Shown here: piece after piece, positions 22,684 to 34,787 of the stretch | Position numbering within the stretch: the first letter of the stretch is position 1 | Layout of the letters: each line of letters opens with the position of its first letter | Assembly: GCA_030271035.1 (NCBI GenBank) | Contig: JAMBUN010000170.1 | Location: 176,656-240,655 of the forward strand | Length of the DNA stretch: 64,000 bases | Direction: 5' to 3' | Source of the DNA: Microascus cirrosus | Taxonomy: Eukaryota > Ascomycota > Sordariomycetes > Microascales > Microascaceae | Notes under the pieces: generated by a model | What the model was told of the DNA's origin: nothing | What the model saw: only the letters and a program-made list of their open reading frames with translations | Database searches by the model: none | Program-made: the position numbers and the translations under genes

Positions 22684-23832
22684 AAGGGCTTAAGTACTAC
22701 TAGTCTAAGGTGCATGAAGGAAATCGTACATATCATAATTCCTGTCACCTCGTCATTCTGTTTGCCGTCGAATGGAAGTCACTTACAAATAGCGAATAAT
22801 GGAACGCTCCTGTACTTTATAGCAGTTATGGCTAGTCATATGCCTTGGGGGACGGGTGTATGTTACTAGGGAAGTGACAGCTCATGGGATATAAAAATGC
22901 GCGGAAAGGATGAGTGCAAACGTTCGTTGAAAGCCGGAGCGTCACGAATGCATCTCAGAGTATGGTAATGCTGCACGTCCGCCAGACCCGGTTCAATCTC
23001 AACCACGTTATTCCGGACTGCCCAAAGGGCAGTGTGAAAGCAGCTCGGATGAACGACGATCTCTCAAGAAAAAAAAAAAAAAGAAAACGTGTCACGGCCT
23101 CAATAGCCTCGGATTCGGGCCATCCACCTGTTGTCAAGGTGAGTGTGCCCGGACTGATGACTGGGATTCATCAGTGCTAACTTGACAATAGGCCATGAGC
23201 TACGGTGATCGAATGAGAGTGTCCCCTCCCTAGTGGGCCGATCTATTGAAAATAAGGTGGTCCTGGAAGGGAGAGGCGGCATAGCTGCGCAGAGGCTCGC
23301 CTCGGTCGCGAAGTCTGTAGAGGACACCTCCTCTTACTATCTGGAAGACTTAGAGAGAGCAGATACATGAGGAAAGCCGTGGGATTACACATGAGTTTGA
23401 ACCGTTCTTTCTTTTGATATCAGTCCGTAAGAGCCCAGCGAATATAGTATTATTGTCCGTGGAGCTTCAAGCTCTAAGAGCAAGACGCTTTTATTCCTGA
23501 GGACTCGCCGGGACACTGAATAATTACAGACACCATCCGATTCCGATGTGGCAGCTGTCGCAGCTATCTACTGGAAGCGGGGAAGAATTACCTGTTCCGT
23601 ACTGTTCGGGCCGAAGGCTCTGATCTAGTAGCGGCCGCCTTCTCGGGCCGGGAATAAGGAGGAGGGTTCCAGTCCTCCGCCTCCACCCCACCCCCGCTCT
23701 TACCGGACCGGCCGATATTGTGGCAGCAAGTGTCAGTAACGATTTAACGATGTTGATAAGTGCTGTTGGACCTAAGAACCAAATCCACAAACGATCATAT
23801 GTCGCACACATACCACTGACCAAGTAGCCATT
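22684..23832. other. intergenic, 1.1 kb
   Basis: Between the permease and P5C reductase, same orientation. It holds a 14-A run at 23069-23082. Open frames of 60-105 codons carry no motif. The 3' end is the presumed P5C reductase promoter. Confidence 0.5.
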
Positions 23833-24763
23833 ATGCCCCATTATTCGCAGCTAACGGTAGCCATCCTCGGTTGCGGTGAGACAAATACTCTTCACCCCGC
23901 CACCCAAAGTTCATCGTGTCTGATAATGAGATGGAGCAGGCTCTCTCGGGACCGCAATCGCAGGGGGCATTCTCGAACCAACCTCTGAAGGCGCCGTCAA
24001 ACGCCTCATCGCAACCGTCGCCTCCGAAGCCTCCGTAAACCGCGTCAAGGAAGCCCTATCCACTCACTCCTCCAGCGTCGACGTCCGCCTCAATGACGAC
24101 AACGTCCGTGCGATCAGCGAGTCCGACGTCGTGCTCCTCGCCGTCAAGCCTGTTAAGAGGGAAGACTTCTTCAACGCGCCTGGCATTCGGGAGGCCCTCC
24201 GTGGGAAGCTCCTCCTCAGTATCATGGCTGGCATCTCCACCGCCGAGCTCACTCGGCTCTGGCTTGGCGGCGAGGAGGCGCCAGAGCAGCCGCTGCAGGT
24301 GGTCCGCGCGATGCCCAACATGGCGGCCAAGATCCGGGAGTCGGTAACCTTATACACCGCTCCCGGCGGCGTCTCGCAGTCCAATCTCGATATCGCGGCC
24401 TGGGTCTTCGGCCGTGTTGGAAAGGCTCAGCGCGTGGCGGAAAGATCTTTTGACATCGCAGCCGTCCTGGTGGGGTGTGGGGGCTCGCTCCTCCTCCTGG
24501 CTGTTGACGGGCTTCTGGACGCGGCCGTCGCGGAGGGGCTGAAGAGGTCCGAGGCGCAGGATATGGTGGTAGACAGCGCGATCGGGATGATGAAACTTGT
24601 ACCTGCGGGGGAGCATCCTAGCGTGCTGAGGGAGAAGATTGCGAGTCCGGGTGGCTGTTCGATTCGGGCGCTGCTGGAGCTAGAGAGGCTGGGTGTTAGG
24701 TCGGCGTATACCAGTGCTATTATGGCGGCGGCGGAGAAGTCGAGGAATATGTCCAAGTCTTAG
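23833..24763 (+). CDS. pyrroline-5-carboxylate reductase
   Basis: Reduces 1-pyrroline-5-carboxylate to proline with NAD(P)H, the last step of proline synthesis. Exon 1 is 23833-23875, the intron 23876-23939 (GTGAGA donor, CAG acceptor), and exon 2 is 23940-24763, giving 288 residues. The splice rebuilds the Rossmann motif AILGCGSLGTAIAGGIL. SDVVLLAVKP and LLSIMAGIS are standard ProC blocks, VVRAMPNMAAKIRESVT matches the cofactor-to-substrate region, and SPGGCSIRALLELE matches the P5CR signature (P-G-G-T-T). Here Thr-Thr is Cys-Ser. Length is usual. Fungi often hold extra P5CR copies beside the housekeeping one. The clustering with two permeases and a regulator suggests that this may be an accessory copy. 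Confidence 0.92.
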
Positions 24764-25487
24764 TTTAGTGGCACAAGAGGACCTCGTCCCTATTTTACAA
24801 TAATACACAACGGGGAATTGTGGTGCGACAAGCTAAGAATTTAGAAAGCTCTCCTGTCGCAAGGCCTGGAGCCCATGAGATAAAAATAGAACCTGAAGCC
24901 CGTCCCAGCAGAGGAACGCGCAGTTGTGAATGGGTCTAGTCCATTTTTACTTTTATTTATTTATTATTAATATTATTATTTATTTATTTATTTTTTTTGG
25001 ATATCCCCATCTCTGGAGATTCCAGCTTACACAAGCCCGAACTTTCGACTCTCGCTCGTTACTTTAAAAGCTGCTCTCTAGCTACAACTCGTTCAGCTTT
25101 AACATACCCCACCCAACACCCATCATATCGGTAGGATATTTTTCGTCTCAACTCCAGCCAATATTTTCTGCCCTGGCTTTCTAAATTGCTGTTAAGCCTG
25201 AAACCAACAGTAGCAACGTATATTGGCCAGGCTCTCTGCTGCGCACACTGTTAAAGGCGGGGGAGCCTGCAAGGGCACGATGTTTGAGGTGTAGTCTTGG
25301 CCGATCTCGGGCCGAGACACGAAAGCCGGGCCCGCTACGTGAAGGGAATAGTCCCAATAGTCAACCCCTCTTCCCCGCACTGCGACCCGCCGGCCCGAGT
25401 CGAGTCTTCCCACCTGCCACATATCATGTCCATCTTGCTGTATCCCTGTCTATCACCGTCGTCGGCCCGTCTCCATGGACCGAGACC
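24764..25487. other. intergenic with AT-rich microsatellite
   Basis: 3' flank of P5C reductase and promoter of the Zn2Cys6 gene. Apart from the simple repeat at 24943-24998, nothing was recognised. Confidence 0.5.
24943..24998. repeat. TTTA/TTA-rich simple sequence repeat
   Basis: An imperfect run of TTTA and TTA units ending in an eight-T run. It is the most AT-rich short stretch in the local intergenic region and lies about 180 bp after the P5C reductase stop codon. Confidence 0.85.
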
Positions 25488-27792
25488 ATGGCACCTTCCA
25501 CTCGAACTCCATTGAACCTGCATCGCGCTCCCGTGTAAGTCTGCATGCACCCAATACTAGCACCCAATACTAGCGCCCAATGGCGAGCGCCGCTGATTGA
25601 ATCCGCTCCACAGCGCCTGCCTCAAGTGCCGAGCGGCGAAGGTGCGCTGCCTCGTTTCGCATCGTCCAGATCGCTGTGATCGGTGCATCACAAATAATGC
25701 CGAGTGCGTCTTTACACGGCCGAAGAGGGCGGGGTGTGGTGGAAAGTCGCACTCTCGTCGTTCACGAGCAAGACCTCCGCTATCTAACCACGTCGATGAG
25801 GACCAGCACCCTGGGGAGCTGCGGACCCCGCTACCGTCACCGCCAACACTCCAAGACAGCCTCTCCACCCGCCCTGATCCCACACCTACCAGCCATAGCC
25901 AGCAGCCGCTCATCACGCCGGAAATCCGGGCACGTATCGTGGCGACATTAGCTTCACTCAAGGGAAAGAGGGGTGCTCCGTTCAGCTTTGTCACGTCGGG
26001 AGACCGGCCATCCCTCAGCACCAATGGCCGACCGGAAGAGCATGCGCCCCAGGATGAGCGCTATCAGTCCGCCGAACAACCACAGTCCAGGCCCGCATCA
26101 TTGAAATTGTCCTGGCTCCTGCGCCCGTTAAGATCCGGGCCCCGGCCACATGCCGAAGACGACCGCCGGCAGATGGCCAAGATGCCCAGCTACGCCTCAT
26201 CCATGTGTCTGAGCCAAATAATCACCGACCCGATCGAAGGTGGCATCCTCACGCAAGCCGCCTCCCAAGCGCTCTTCACACACTTCATGCTCGAGATGAA
26301 TGCTAAATGGGAGTACATCCTCGACCCACACCTGGACACCCACGACGAAATCCGCCGACAGAGCCCGCTCCTTTTCGCCACTGTCCTGTTCTGCTCCTCC
26401 AAGTTCGCAACCTACACCGACGGAGCCGTAGTACCAACAACAGACTCCTTCCTCCTAAGCCGTCTCTGCAGCATAGCCCGAGGACTCGCCATCAGGGCCT
26501 TCGCGGAAGGCGACAGGTCCATGGAGACCATGCAGGCGCTGTACCTCTTGGTCTGCTGGAAGGACGCCGATGACGATGTCTCGTACCTGCACAGCGGGTA
26601 CGCGTTCCGCGTGCTCCACGACCTGGATATTCAACAGGGCGATGGTGACGGAGGAAGGACACGCGTAAGGCGCATGAGGACGTGGATGGCGATGTTCCGC
26701 CAGGACAGACAGCAGAGTCTTTTCTTTGTGCGGAGGGCTGCACCTGACGTTGTTGGCGACGACGGCCCACCTTTTGTAGGGGACTTGGACTCTTGGCTGA
26801 AGATGCCGCACGCACTTCCGCAAGACTTTGTGGCGGGCTGCAGTGCTGATGTGCGACGTGTCCAATCCAAGCTACGCGCTATGGTTCAACGGGCCTCTCC
26901 AGCGATGCTTCCGTGTCTACAGGATCTGATGGATTCGGAGTTGGGGAGATGGAGGACAATGTGGAGGGGTTATCTGATGGAGCGGCCGGAGGCGGACGCG
27001 GAGAACTGTCCTCCAATCGACCAGAGACTTTTACATCCAGGCAGGGCGCATCTAGACGCTCTGATGGGTCTGTGGGAGCACAGCATCCGGCTCAACGTCG
27101 CGTCTTTTATTTTCCGGCAGGCGCTGATGGCGTCGGTGGGATCGTCGCTGCGCTACAGTGGTCAGGATCAACCTCCTTCTTCCGGGGGGGTTGATATCGC
27201 CACGATGGGTGACGTTGTGTCCTCTGATGTTCCCGGGCTTGCAGCCAGCGTCGAGGGCGCGCTTGGGACGCTGCAGAACCTTCTCGCATTCCCTCCCAAC
27301 GACCTAAGGCGAGCTCCCGACTCCTCTCTGCTACTCGGACCCAACGCGGCCCTCTTCTTATGCTTGTTACTATGCCTCCCTTGTGACGGCATCCTTGGCC
27401 CCTCTTTCCAGAGGACCGCCATCCAGCTTATCCGGGACGTAGCCCGACACGTCCGGCGATCAGTGAGGTCGCCGCAGGACACAATAAATCTGCACTCCGC
27501 CTATCTTGATTCTTTAGTTGACCTGCTATATCCTGCTTCCCCAGAGGGTACGCCAATTACGCACGACGGGCAAGGGCACTCAGGCCCCGAGGACCTGAAC
27601 CTTGACCATACGGACCTACAGGCTGCACAGGTACTAGCGGGAGGGATGCTAGGAGGGTACGGCAATATGGCGGACGATGACGGAATATTCCGCCTCACAA
27701 GTGAGCCGGATGAAGCGTTGCACATGCAGAGTCTAGCCAACCTGCTGGATACAAACTGCTTCTGGGAGATGACACCCGTGAACACTCAGTAG
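25488..27792 (+). CDS. Zn2Cys6 transcription factor
   Basis: Nuclear regulator of 741 residues. Exon 1 is 25488-25534 and exon 2 is 25614-27792. The intron (GTAAGT to CACAG) lies just before the zinc cluster, as is common. The cluster reads ACLKCRAAKVRC then CDRCITNNAECVF. A Ser/Pro/Arg-rich linker follows. The middle domain resembles fungal_trans, with SLCSIARGLAIRAFAEGDRS and MQALYLLVCWKDADDD. The latter is typical of regulators in which the middle domain reads LxLLxxWK. There are few recognisable motifs after residue 420. It sits between P5C reductase upstream and an Mtr-like permease downstream, 119 bp away and convergent. It may regulate those genes, but this is inference from position only. 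Confidence 0.88.
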
Positions 27793-27911
27793 CACTGGGC
27801 ACTGAAGGATCATAACAACGTTTATCATTCAACGTTGCAGATAAGAAACAACAAGAGACACTGTGGTGACGATACGAGGTAATCATGACAAAGTGTGTTA
27901 CAAGAGGCCTC

Positions 27912-29399
27912 CTATGAATTGTCAGCACACTGGAAGACTCCGCCGACGCTGCCGTCACCGTACTTCTCCATAATGATGAGGACGGTCCCGTACGTGCCGC
28001 CGACCATGATGAAGACGCCGGAAACGATCATGAACCACGCAATTCCCATGCCTGCAGTTTCCTTCCACCCCCTCTTGTAAGCCGTCATGGAGTCGACAAG
28101 CCAGTGCCTCCCCGTCTCCTCCTCATTGCAGAATGGGCCTCCGCCTGTCACCTTAGAGGGCCGCCTGGCGAGGAAGTACAGAACCATAAAGCCAGGGACA
28201 ATGTGTATAAGGATGGGGTTAATGAGCGCGCCGATGAGAGACATGAAGTCGTCGAAAAAGGGTACGAGGCCAATCATGACAAGGCCGAAGCTGACAGTCA
28301 GCAGCATAGAGCCGCACCACACAGACCAGTGGACCAACGTGTTAGACTGCAGGTGCTGCGTTCCACGCAGGATTTTGACAAACCAGTACTTGGCGGCCGC
28401 GTGGCTGAACAATACGCCTGTGATGATCAGACCGGGTAGCGTGATGCCATAGCAGATCTTCTTGAACAGCGGGCCTGCAGAACCCAGGGCTGGGCTGGCC
28501 AGGTACTGCCCAACTTTAGCGTACACGATGGAGCTCGTTGCAATTCCCACAACGCCGATGAAGACGTGCCCACACAGCAGGGCGCGCGTGAAGCCCTCGG
28601 GCCGCTTCATCTCAGCAGACACAGAGAAGAAGATGCTCGACCCTCCAACAGTGAAGAGCTGGTTCGAGACAGCAGCCATAGCCTGTGGGAAGGTCGTCCT
28701 TGGGAAGGCTCGGACTTCAGGTATAGGAGCTCCTGCAGGTGCGGCCGCAGGCGAAGATTGCGTTAGACACGCGATGGCGGTGACCCAGATGGCGACGAAG
28801 GTGGAGGCCACGCCAACCCAGCTGAGCCACGATATACGCTCTAGATCGCGCACACCTGCGCCGATAAGGAAGGCCGCTGCTGCTCCCGCACCTGCGAAGG
28901 CCATGGTGCACGCTCCGTGGTCGCTCAGCGCATTGAACGCCACGCTCATGGCCAGTGTTCCCGCGCCGGCTGTCAGCGCCACGTAAATGTAATACACTGT
29001 ACCGACGAACTCGCGGCCCCATGCACCGAAGAGGTGGTTGGCAGCGTCGCCGACGTTGTGCAGGTGTGGGTAGTACTGGCGCGCGTTTCCGCAGAGGTAG
29101 CCGGCGAAGGTAGAGATCGTCCAGAGGACGCAGTAGCAGAGAATTCCCGGGAAGAAGCCCAGCTGGTCGAAGGTGGCGGGTAAGCCGATGACGGCGACGC
29201 CGAGCTGGAACTTGGCACAGAGGATGGCGGCGCCCTGCCAGCTAACTCCACGGAAGTTCACGTCGCAGTCACCCTCCGCGAAAAGGTCATCCGGCTGCGT
29301 CTGCTTGATAGCCGAGCCATAGCTAGGAAGAGCTTCCCCTGCGGCTCTGTCGGACTCCGCGCCGTCTAGGCGCTGGATCTCTTTCTTCGGGTACGCCAT
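27912..29399 (-). CDS. neutral amino acid permease, Mtr-like (AAAP family)
   Basis: Single-exon amino acid transporter of 495 residues. About eleven hydrophobic segments follow a hydrophilic N-terminus. WQGAAILCAKFQLGVAVIGL and PATFDQLGFFPGIL match the Aa_trans first helices, GYLCGNARQYYPHLHNVGDA matches the region after TM2 in fungal Mtr proteins, and FSVSAEMKRPEGFTRALLCG matches the central loop. The protein probably sits in the plasma membrane and takes up neutral or aromatic amino acids by proton symport, as in Neurospora Mtr. The codon pattern is GC-rich and like its neighbours. The stop lies 119 bp from that of the Zn2Cys6 gene. No intron was needed for a full-length match. Confidence 0.9.
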   Translation of the reverse strand: MAYPKKEIQRLDGAESDRAAGEALPSYGSAIKQTQPDDLFAEGDCDVNFRGVSWQGAAILCAKFQLGVAVIGLPATFDQLGFFPGILCYCVLWTISTFAGYLCGNARQYYPHLHNVGDAANHLFGAWGREFVGTVYYIYVALTAGAGTLAMSVAFNALSDHGACTMAFAGAGAAAAFLIGAGVRDLERISWLSWVGVASTFVAIWVTAIACLTQSSPAAAPAGAPIPEVRAFPRTTFPQAMAAVSNQLFTVGGSSIFFSVSAEMKRPEGFTRALLCGHVFIGVVGIATSSIVYAKVGQYLASPALGSAGPLFKKICYGITLPGLIITGVLFSHAAAKYWFVKILRGTQHLQSNTLVHWSVWCGSMLLTVSFGLVMIGLVPFFDDFMSLIGALINPILIHIVPGFMVLYFLARRPSKVTGGGPFCNEEETGRHWLVDSMTAYKRGWKETAGMGIAWFMIVSGVFIMVGGTYGTVLIIMEKYGDGSVGGVFQCADNS

Positions 29400-31582
29400 G
29401 GATGTGATGTCAGGGTATTCACGGCGACTTCATTCGCAGGTGGAATGCTTGCGGGACCCAGGGGCTAAGTTCGTGGGGTTTGAGGGAAGGCCTGAGGAAG
29501 CAGCGAAGACCAAGCGGACGGCGGGATGCGTGCTGCTTTTGAAGCGGGCGATCCGAGGCTCTGAAGGTTGGTGAGGCTCTGCAGAAAAATGTCCAGTTTT
29601 CGTCATTGATTCCCCTGTTTTTGGAGGAACCCCCGATTTTCAGCAGCTTAGGCCTGCAGTCTTGACCAGCCAAACTCCCTTTATGTAACCTGAATCCAGC
29701 GGGTGCGTTGAGTGCAGGAACGGGAGCGCCTTCATTACGGCCCGGGGGGCCACCGAACAGAGGGATTGGCATAGGAGGCCCACCCTCATCACTGCGCTGG
29801 TGTTCCAGAAGCCTTCGTCTGCAGGCCATTTGTGGGGTTGCGGCCATTACCGACACGGGGTTGTCCTGCCCGAGTTAATGCTCAGTCCAACTCGCGACCG
29901 GAATGGATGAGGGGGAGGACCCCTTATTCTTTTATGATATCATTAGATATTAGGGGACCGTCAGGTGTGTCTGTCTGCGAAACACGCGGCTCTGCGATCA
30001 GCGGTATGCCGTGTGGACCGGAACATCAATGTCCGGGACTAAGGTGGGTCTCTCATGTGGGTTAGTGGCTTGTAAGCGAGGGGCCCAGGCGTACGAGGTG
30101 GAGAGGTGCCCCATATGGCGGCTAATAAGCGCCATAAAATAAAAAGATGGAGGGGAAAATGTGAGAGAAGTGAGAGACAAGGAGCGAGGTTGTACGTAAG
30201 TGAAGACGGAAAGGCTAAATCTTCTCGTTATTTGAGTTAGCCTTCCGACGTATTTGCGAGTATTCATTTTGCGTATATATAACACGGATAGACAAGAAAT
30301 GAGCAGATGAGGTTGTCCTAAGTTTCTCGATTACCTTTGAGGTCTCTGCATTTATGTGGCGCGAGAGGTTTCAGGGGCTTTCCTTAGCGTGGCTTCTCCT
30401 CGCGATGCAATCCACCCTGCTATGTCCAGGGTTCCGAACCTCCGGCCGAGGGCCGCCACTTTCCACTACCCCCGTACGATACGGCTCTAGCTTCTTCAAG
30501 CTAACGTTTTGTCTTCTACTTCGATGGTATCTTGTCAGACTGGGGCTTCTATGTTTGACATTTGGGTAGTTTCCCGGCTGCGAGTATGGGAAATGAACAA
30601 GAACTAAAGCAGGCACTGTTCCTGTCCATTCCTAATGGAAATTGATTGGAAAGTGGGTAGCATTGGGAGTGCTCTACAACCGGAGAGCCCAACTTGTAAA
30701 TAGAAGGCCACTATCCAAGGAATAACTTGACGGTGATTTATACATGTATGAAAGATTTGCTTTGCAAGGTTCCCGAAAATGTTAGCCAGGGTCGTGGGCG
30801 TTGTCAGCTATTCGAATACTCGATGAGACATCACGCTAGTATCGAAATCAATATTAGTGAGTGGTAATAGGTATCCGGCCCAAGGATGACTGAGAAGGCC
30901 ATAACCCTTCAGTTTATCACCTATGGCATCTTAGAAGCCTGTAACCGCCGTACTGTCCATGCTTTCAAACTCTGAACGATTTAGTTGTGAATGTTGTTTG
31001 CTGTTTCTCTGAGATCTACTCCGTAGCATCAGGAGGCGCATGATATAATTATCCCACCAAGGAATTCGGAAATTCGAAAACCTGTATTGCTACTCTGGGC
31101 TGAAGTTCTGGTTCTTGGAATGCACTTCTTAAGGGTTTCAGGTAAATTCGGTGGCCCCACTCTTGGGTTGCATCGTGAAGTAGCTGAGGGTGATCGGCGT
31201 TGAAACCTCCCTAATAATCTCATGTTGGTACGAAGTAGCAGCCGCTCCAACAGTATGACACTGCGATCGGGCTGGAAGAGATGAGTGGGCCGGGATAGAC
31301 GCCGTAGGTGGGCGCGTCCTGTGGTTCGATTGATGGAATAACCTGAGATATGACGAAGTTGAACATTCGATGGAGGACAACCCGGAGGTTCCGTTTTCTT
31401 TGTGGAATAGGGTCCTGGGCAGCTTGACATGCTTTGTCTACTGGACCCTGCGTATACCAGCCATTACAAATATCACCATGCCCAGTATCTATCATCTCGT
31501 GGCTTCGATAGACCATAGCGGCCCACTTGGACGACCGGAAAACTAGGCTCCAGTATTTCGACTTACATCTCCGACTGACGCC
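29400..31582. other. intergenic, 2.2 kb
   Basis: Promoter of the Mtr-like gene at the left and of pectate lyase at the right. A minus-strand open stretch at 29419-29840 (Pro/Gly-rich, no motif) could be untranslated leader. From 30.2 to 31.5 kb the sequence is more AT-rich. A minus-strand frame at 31220-31516 with SSSPIAVSYCWSG was considered and rejected as a gene. Confidence 0.5.
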
Positions 31583-32679
31583 ATGAAACTCGTCGCTTCC
31601 ACCGCCGCCGTCGCGGTGTGCTTCGCCTCCCTCGCCTCGGCTGCCTGCGACGACGTGGCCGGAGGTTTCGCCTCGCTCAACGGTGGTACGACGGGCGGCC
31701 TGGGAGGTACTGAAGTCGTGGTCAACAACGTCGAGGACCTGAGAACGTACGCCTCAGCTGAGGGCCCTCACATTATCAAGGTGGAAGGGACTATCACCGT
31801 GGAGCCGGCGGGCGAGGAACTTGAGGTAACGAGTGACAAGACCATCATTGGGGTGGGTGACTCGGCACATATTGAGAATGGCGGTTTTGGAATCCACGGC
31901 GTGTCGAACGTCATTATTCGAAACTTGAGGATCAGTGAGTTCTTGCAGAGCTTTTATTCCTACAGTGTTGACTGAACTGTTATTAGCCAACCCTGGTGAC
32001 CCTGACGAGTCGGACCATGACTGCATACAGGCGGACACCTCAAGCAACATCTGGATTGACCACTGTGAGTCCGCTTGCTTGGTATTGCGCTTCTGATTTT
32101 TTAACGTTATTGTAGGCATCTTTGACGACCCCAGCGGCGACGGCCTCGTGGACCTCCGCAAGGACACGACCCTGTGGACCGTGTCCAACACTATCTTCCG
32201 CAACCATGATAAAAACTTTGGCATCGGTCAGTCGCCAGATCCCCTCTTTTCCTAGCCCCTTCTGTTGCTCAAACGAACCAGGTTGGACCGAAAACGTCGT
32301 CGCCGAGGGTACCATACACCACAACTGGTTCGACGGCACCAACCAGCGGAACCCCTCGGCAGACAACCTCCTCCACGCCCACTTGTATAACAACTACCTC
32401 ACCGGTGTCACCAGTTACGGCCACTACGCCCGCGGCAGCACCAACGCCCGCATCGAGAACGTCTACTTTGTTGACACGGCCGACCCCATAACCGCCGACG
32501 AGGGCGCCACTCTCACCTCAACAGGAATCATCGTTGAGGGTGACTCGGGCGAGCCGGCAGCCGACCAGGGCGAGGCATTCCTACCGTCCGACTTCTACGA
32601 ATACACCCTTGACGCAACAGAGGACGTGCCTAGCATTGTCCAGGGCAGTGCTGGTCCTCAGGCTGATATCTGCTCTTAA
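31583..32679 (+). CDS. secreted pectate lyase, polysaccharide lyase family 1
   Basis: Cleaves polygalacturonate by calcium-dependent beta-elimination in plant cell walls. Exons are 31583-31934, 31987-32064, 32116-32226 and 32282-32679, giving 312 residues. Introns are 51-55 bp with standard borders. MKLVASTAAVAVCFASLASA is a signal peptide with an A-A-C cleavage region. KTIIGVGDSAHIENGGFGIH is a beta-helix start. The Ca-binding DESDHDCIQAD is followed by the VWIDH-type motif (NIWIDHC), then KDTTLWTVSNTIFRNHDK, the catalytic-side TNQRNPSADNLLHAHLYNNY, and SYGHYARG. The RxPxxR motif of bacterial Pel enzymes appears in the fungal variant QRNPSADN, in which the second Arg is lacking. Length is usual for fungal PL1. 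The following SDR shows no obvious pathway link. Confidence 0.92.
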
Positions 32680-33833
32680 TTAAGTCGCGTGATAAGCTAG
32701 GTGCTTCTTTGTGTCTTAGCTTTCACTAATGAGACGCTGGCCACACATAACTATAGCAGCTCGGCGTAAGGTAGTGTATTCTGACCATATATGTCATATT
32801 CAAGCTCGCAAATGTGAGCCTTCTCAAAATCTGTAATATTCCCGGCTCGGAGTGCTCAGCATACTACCGATTCCTAGTTATAGTACAGTGGCCCAAGTCT
32901 TGGTAAATTCGTGAGGTGTCTAGTAGAGTGTTAAATGGCCGGGGAATAGGCATGCTGAGGACCCCGGGTAGGACGGGATGGCAAGGAGAAGGAGGACAAG
33001 CAACGCAAGACTAGAAAGGCCAGTCTGATCAAGATTCGGAATCATATGAGGCGGACAGAAGCACAGAAGCCCAGAGCGCCCTACTGGAAGGTTCCAATGA
33101 GGAGGGCCTCAACGAAGATGTCGAATAAAAGACAGCCGGCCGAGACGACAGCGGTCAGGTCAACCGTATATATGTACTCCGACCCGACCAAAGGAGTATT
33201 ACTATTGGCATTTTTCTACTTTAGCAAGTCTAGAAAGTTCCACCACCGCTGCTCGATTGACATAATTATTCCATGGTGTCCGCAATTCTGGAGAGGGAAA
33301 GCAGCATTAACAGAGGTGAAGTTGTACCGATTGGCTAGCGGTCAGGCTGATTTCTGATTACGCGTTCCGAATGCTGTAATACTCCCGGCGTCCCAAGCAC
33401 CCGGCTTAACCGCCCGAGCTACACAACCTCCGCGGAGGTAGAATCCCGAATATCAATCACCATGACTGATGCCTCTCATTGCTGGACGTGTATCTATTCA
33501 CCACCCACTAGTTGTGGCAATTAATAACCCACTTTCTACTCAGGAAACATGCTTAACACTTCCGAGCATTGGTATGACCCTTCGGAGGTAGACATCATGC
33601 TTCCGGATATTGCTGCGACTCGGAGGAAGCGATCGACTCGAACCAAGGTCATAATTCTCAGCTATGGTGTAAGGTAGCATGGTCCTAAATGGTATATAAG
33701 GGCATCAAGGCGCCAGCTCGAAACTATGAAAAGTGATCCTGGTTAATCACATACTCCGATCTTCATTGCGTCGAACCGACTTCAAGTGCTACTTCCAGCT
33801 GTATCTCACGCTTTCCCTTTCCAAGAGCTTAAA
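32680..33833. other. intergenic, 1.15 kb, no gene seen
   Basis: Between pectate lyase and the SDR gene. A minus-strand stretch at about 33360-33430 has a tRNA-like A-box and a proline-like anticodon loop, but the acceptor and T arms do not pair, so no tRNA is called. Otherwise nothing recognised. Confidence 0.5.
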
Positions 33834-34787
33834 ATGGCAGCCGACGAACCCAATGTCTTCGTGTCCTTTACCAAGACCTATCACCGCAAGCCCTATCCCT
33901 ACATCTCGCCCAGCCGCCCCGAACTCTCCGCCGCAGGCAAGAATGTTGTCATCACCGGCGGCGGCACAGGAATTGGCAAGGCCATAGCCATCGCCTTCGC
34001 GCAAGCTAACGCTGCGTCGATCTCTATCATCGGCCGCCGCCTCAACCGCCTCGAGGAGGCCGCCGCCGACATCTCCGCCGCGGCCGCTACCCCTTCAGTC
34101 CGGGTCATCACGGCCCAAGGGGACCTCTCTAAGCGCGAGTCCGCGAACAAGGCTGTTAGCCATATAACAGAGCAGGTCGGCAAGATTGATATCTTCGTGT
34201 CTAACGCGGGCACCTTCTCAACGCCGGGACCCGTTGCAGGGTATGACGAGGAAGAGTTTCGCCGGGGTTGGGAGATTAACTTCATCGGAGCGTTCAATGC
34301 CATCCAGGCCTTCGTCGCCAATGCTGCGCCCAAAGCCAAGCTGATCAACGTCTCCTCTGGTATCGCGCACATCGCGCCAAGGTTCCCGGGCGTGTGGACG
34401 TACGCCGCAGCCAAGGCGGCCATCGCTAAGATGCTCGAATTCTTCGCTGCTGAGAACCCTGACCTTCACGTGGTTCAAATCCAGCCTGGGGTTATTGCCA
34501 CAGAGCTGAACGAAGGATACGTGGACACCAGCGACGATGCCCGTAAGTGAACCCACATTTTCGCTGATTTTACTGCTACATGTGAGGAAATCGGACGCCG
34601 ACTGACATTGGACACAGTTGAACTTCCCGGCGAATTCACTGTGTGGCTTTCGTCGCCCGAGGCCGAGTTCCTCAAGAACAAGTTCGTGTGGGTTAACTGG
34701 GATGCCGAGGAGCTCATCTCCCGCGCCAAAGAGATCAAAGAGGACCCGTTGTTGTTGAAGATCCATCTTGGGGGTGTTCCTATGTAG
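33834..34787 (+). CDS. short-chain dehydrogenase/reductase (classical SDR)
   Basis: NAD(P)-dependent oxidoreductase of 292 residues. Exon 1 is 33834-34542 and exon 2 is 34618-34787, separated by an intron with GTAAGT donor and CACAG acceptor. The cofactor motif is VVITGGGTGIGKAIAIAF, and an IGRR after beta-2 suggests NADP(H) preference. VSNAG stands for NNAG, the catalytic Ser lies in INVSSGIAH, and Y-x3-K is WTYAAAKAAI. The C-terminus beyond the splice (WLSSPEAEFLKNKFVWVNWD) is typical of fungal SDRs that lack a known substrate. An in-frame upstream start has no ATG, so MAADEPNVF was chosen. It is convergent with the Zn2Cys6 gene at 35222-37049. Confidence 0.88.

Noticed and set aside
29419..29840. 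Pro/Gly-rich minus-strand frame upstream of the Mtr-like gene
   Set aside because: Likely leader or promoter sequence. It has no domain and ends just before the permease start.
31220..31516. Minus-strand frame with SSSPIAVSYCWSG, resembling a HET-domain AVSYCWG motif
   Set aside because: Only one short motif matches, no further HET blocks follow, and neighbouring frames are equally open.
33360..33435. tRNA-like stretch on the minus strand with an A-box and TGG anticodon-like loop
   Set aside because: The acceptor stem does not pair, the anticodon stem has a mismatch and the B-box is poor.
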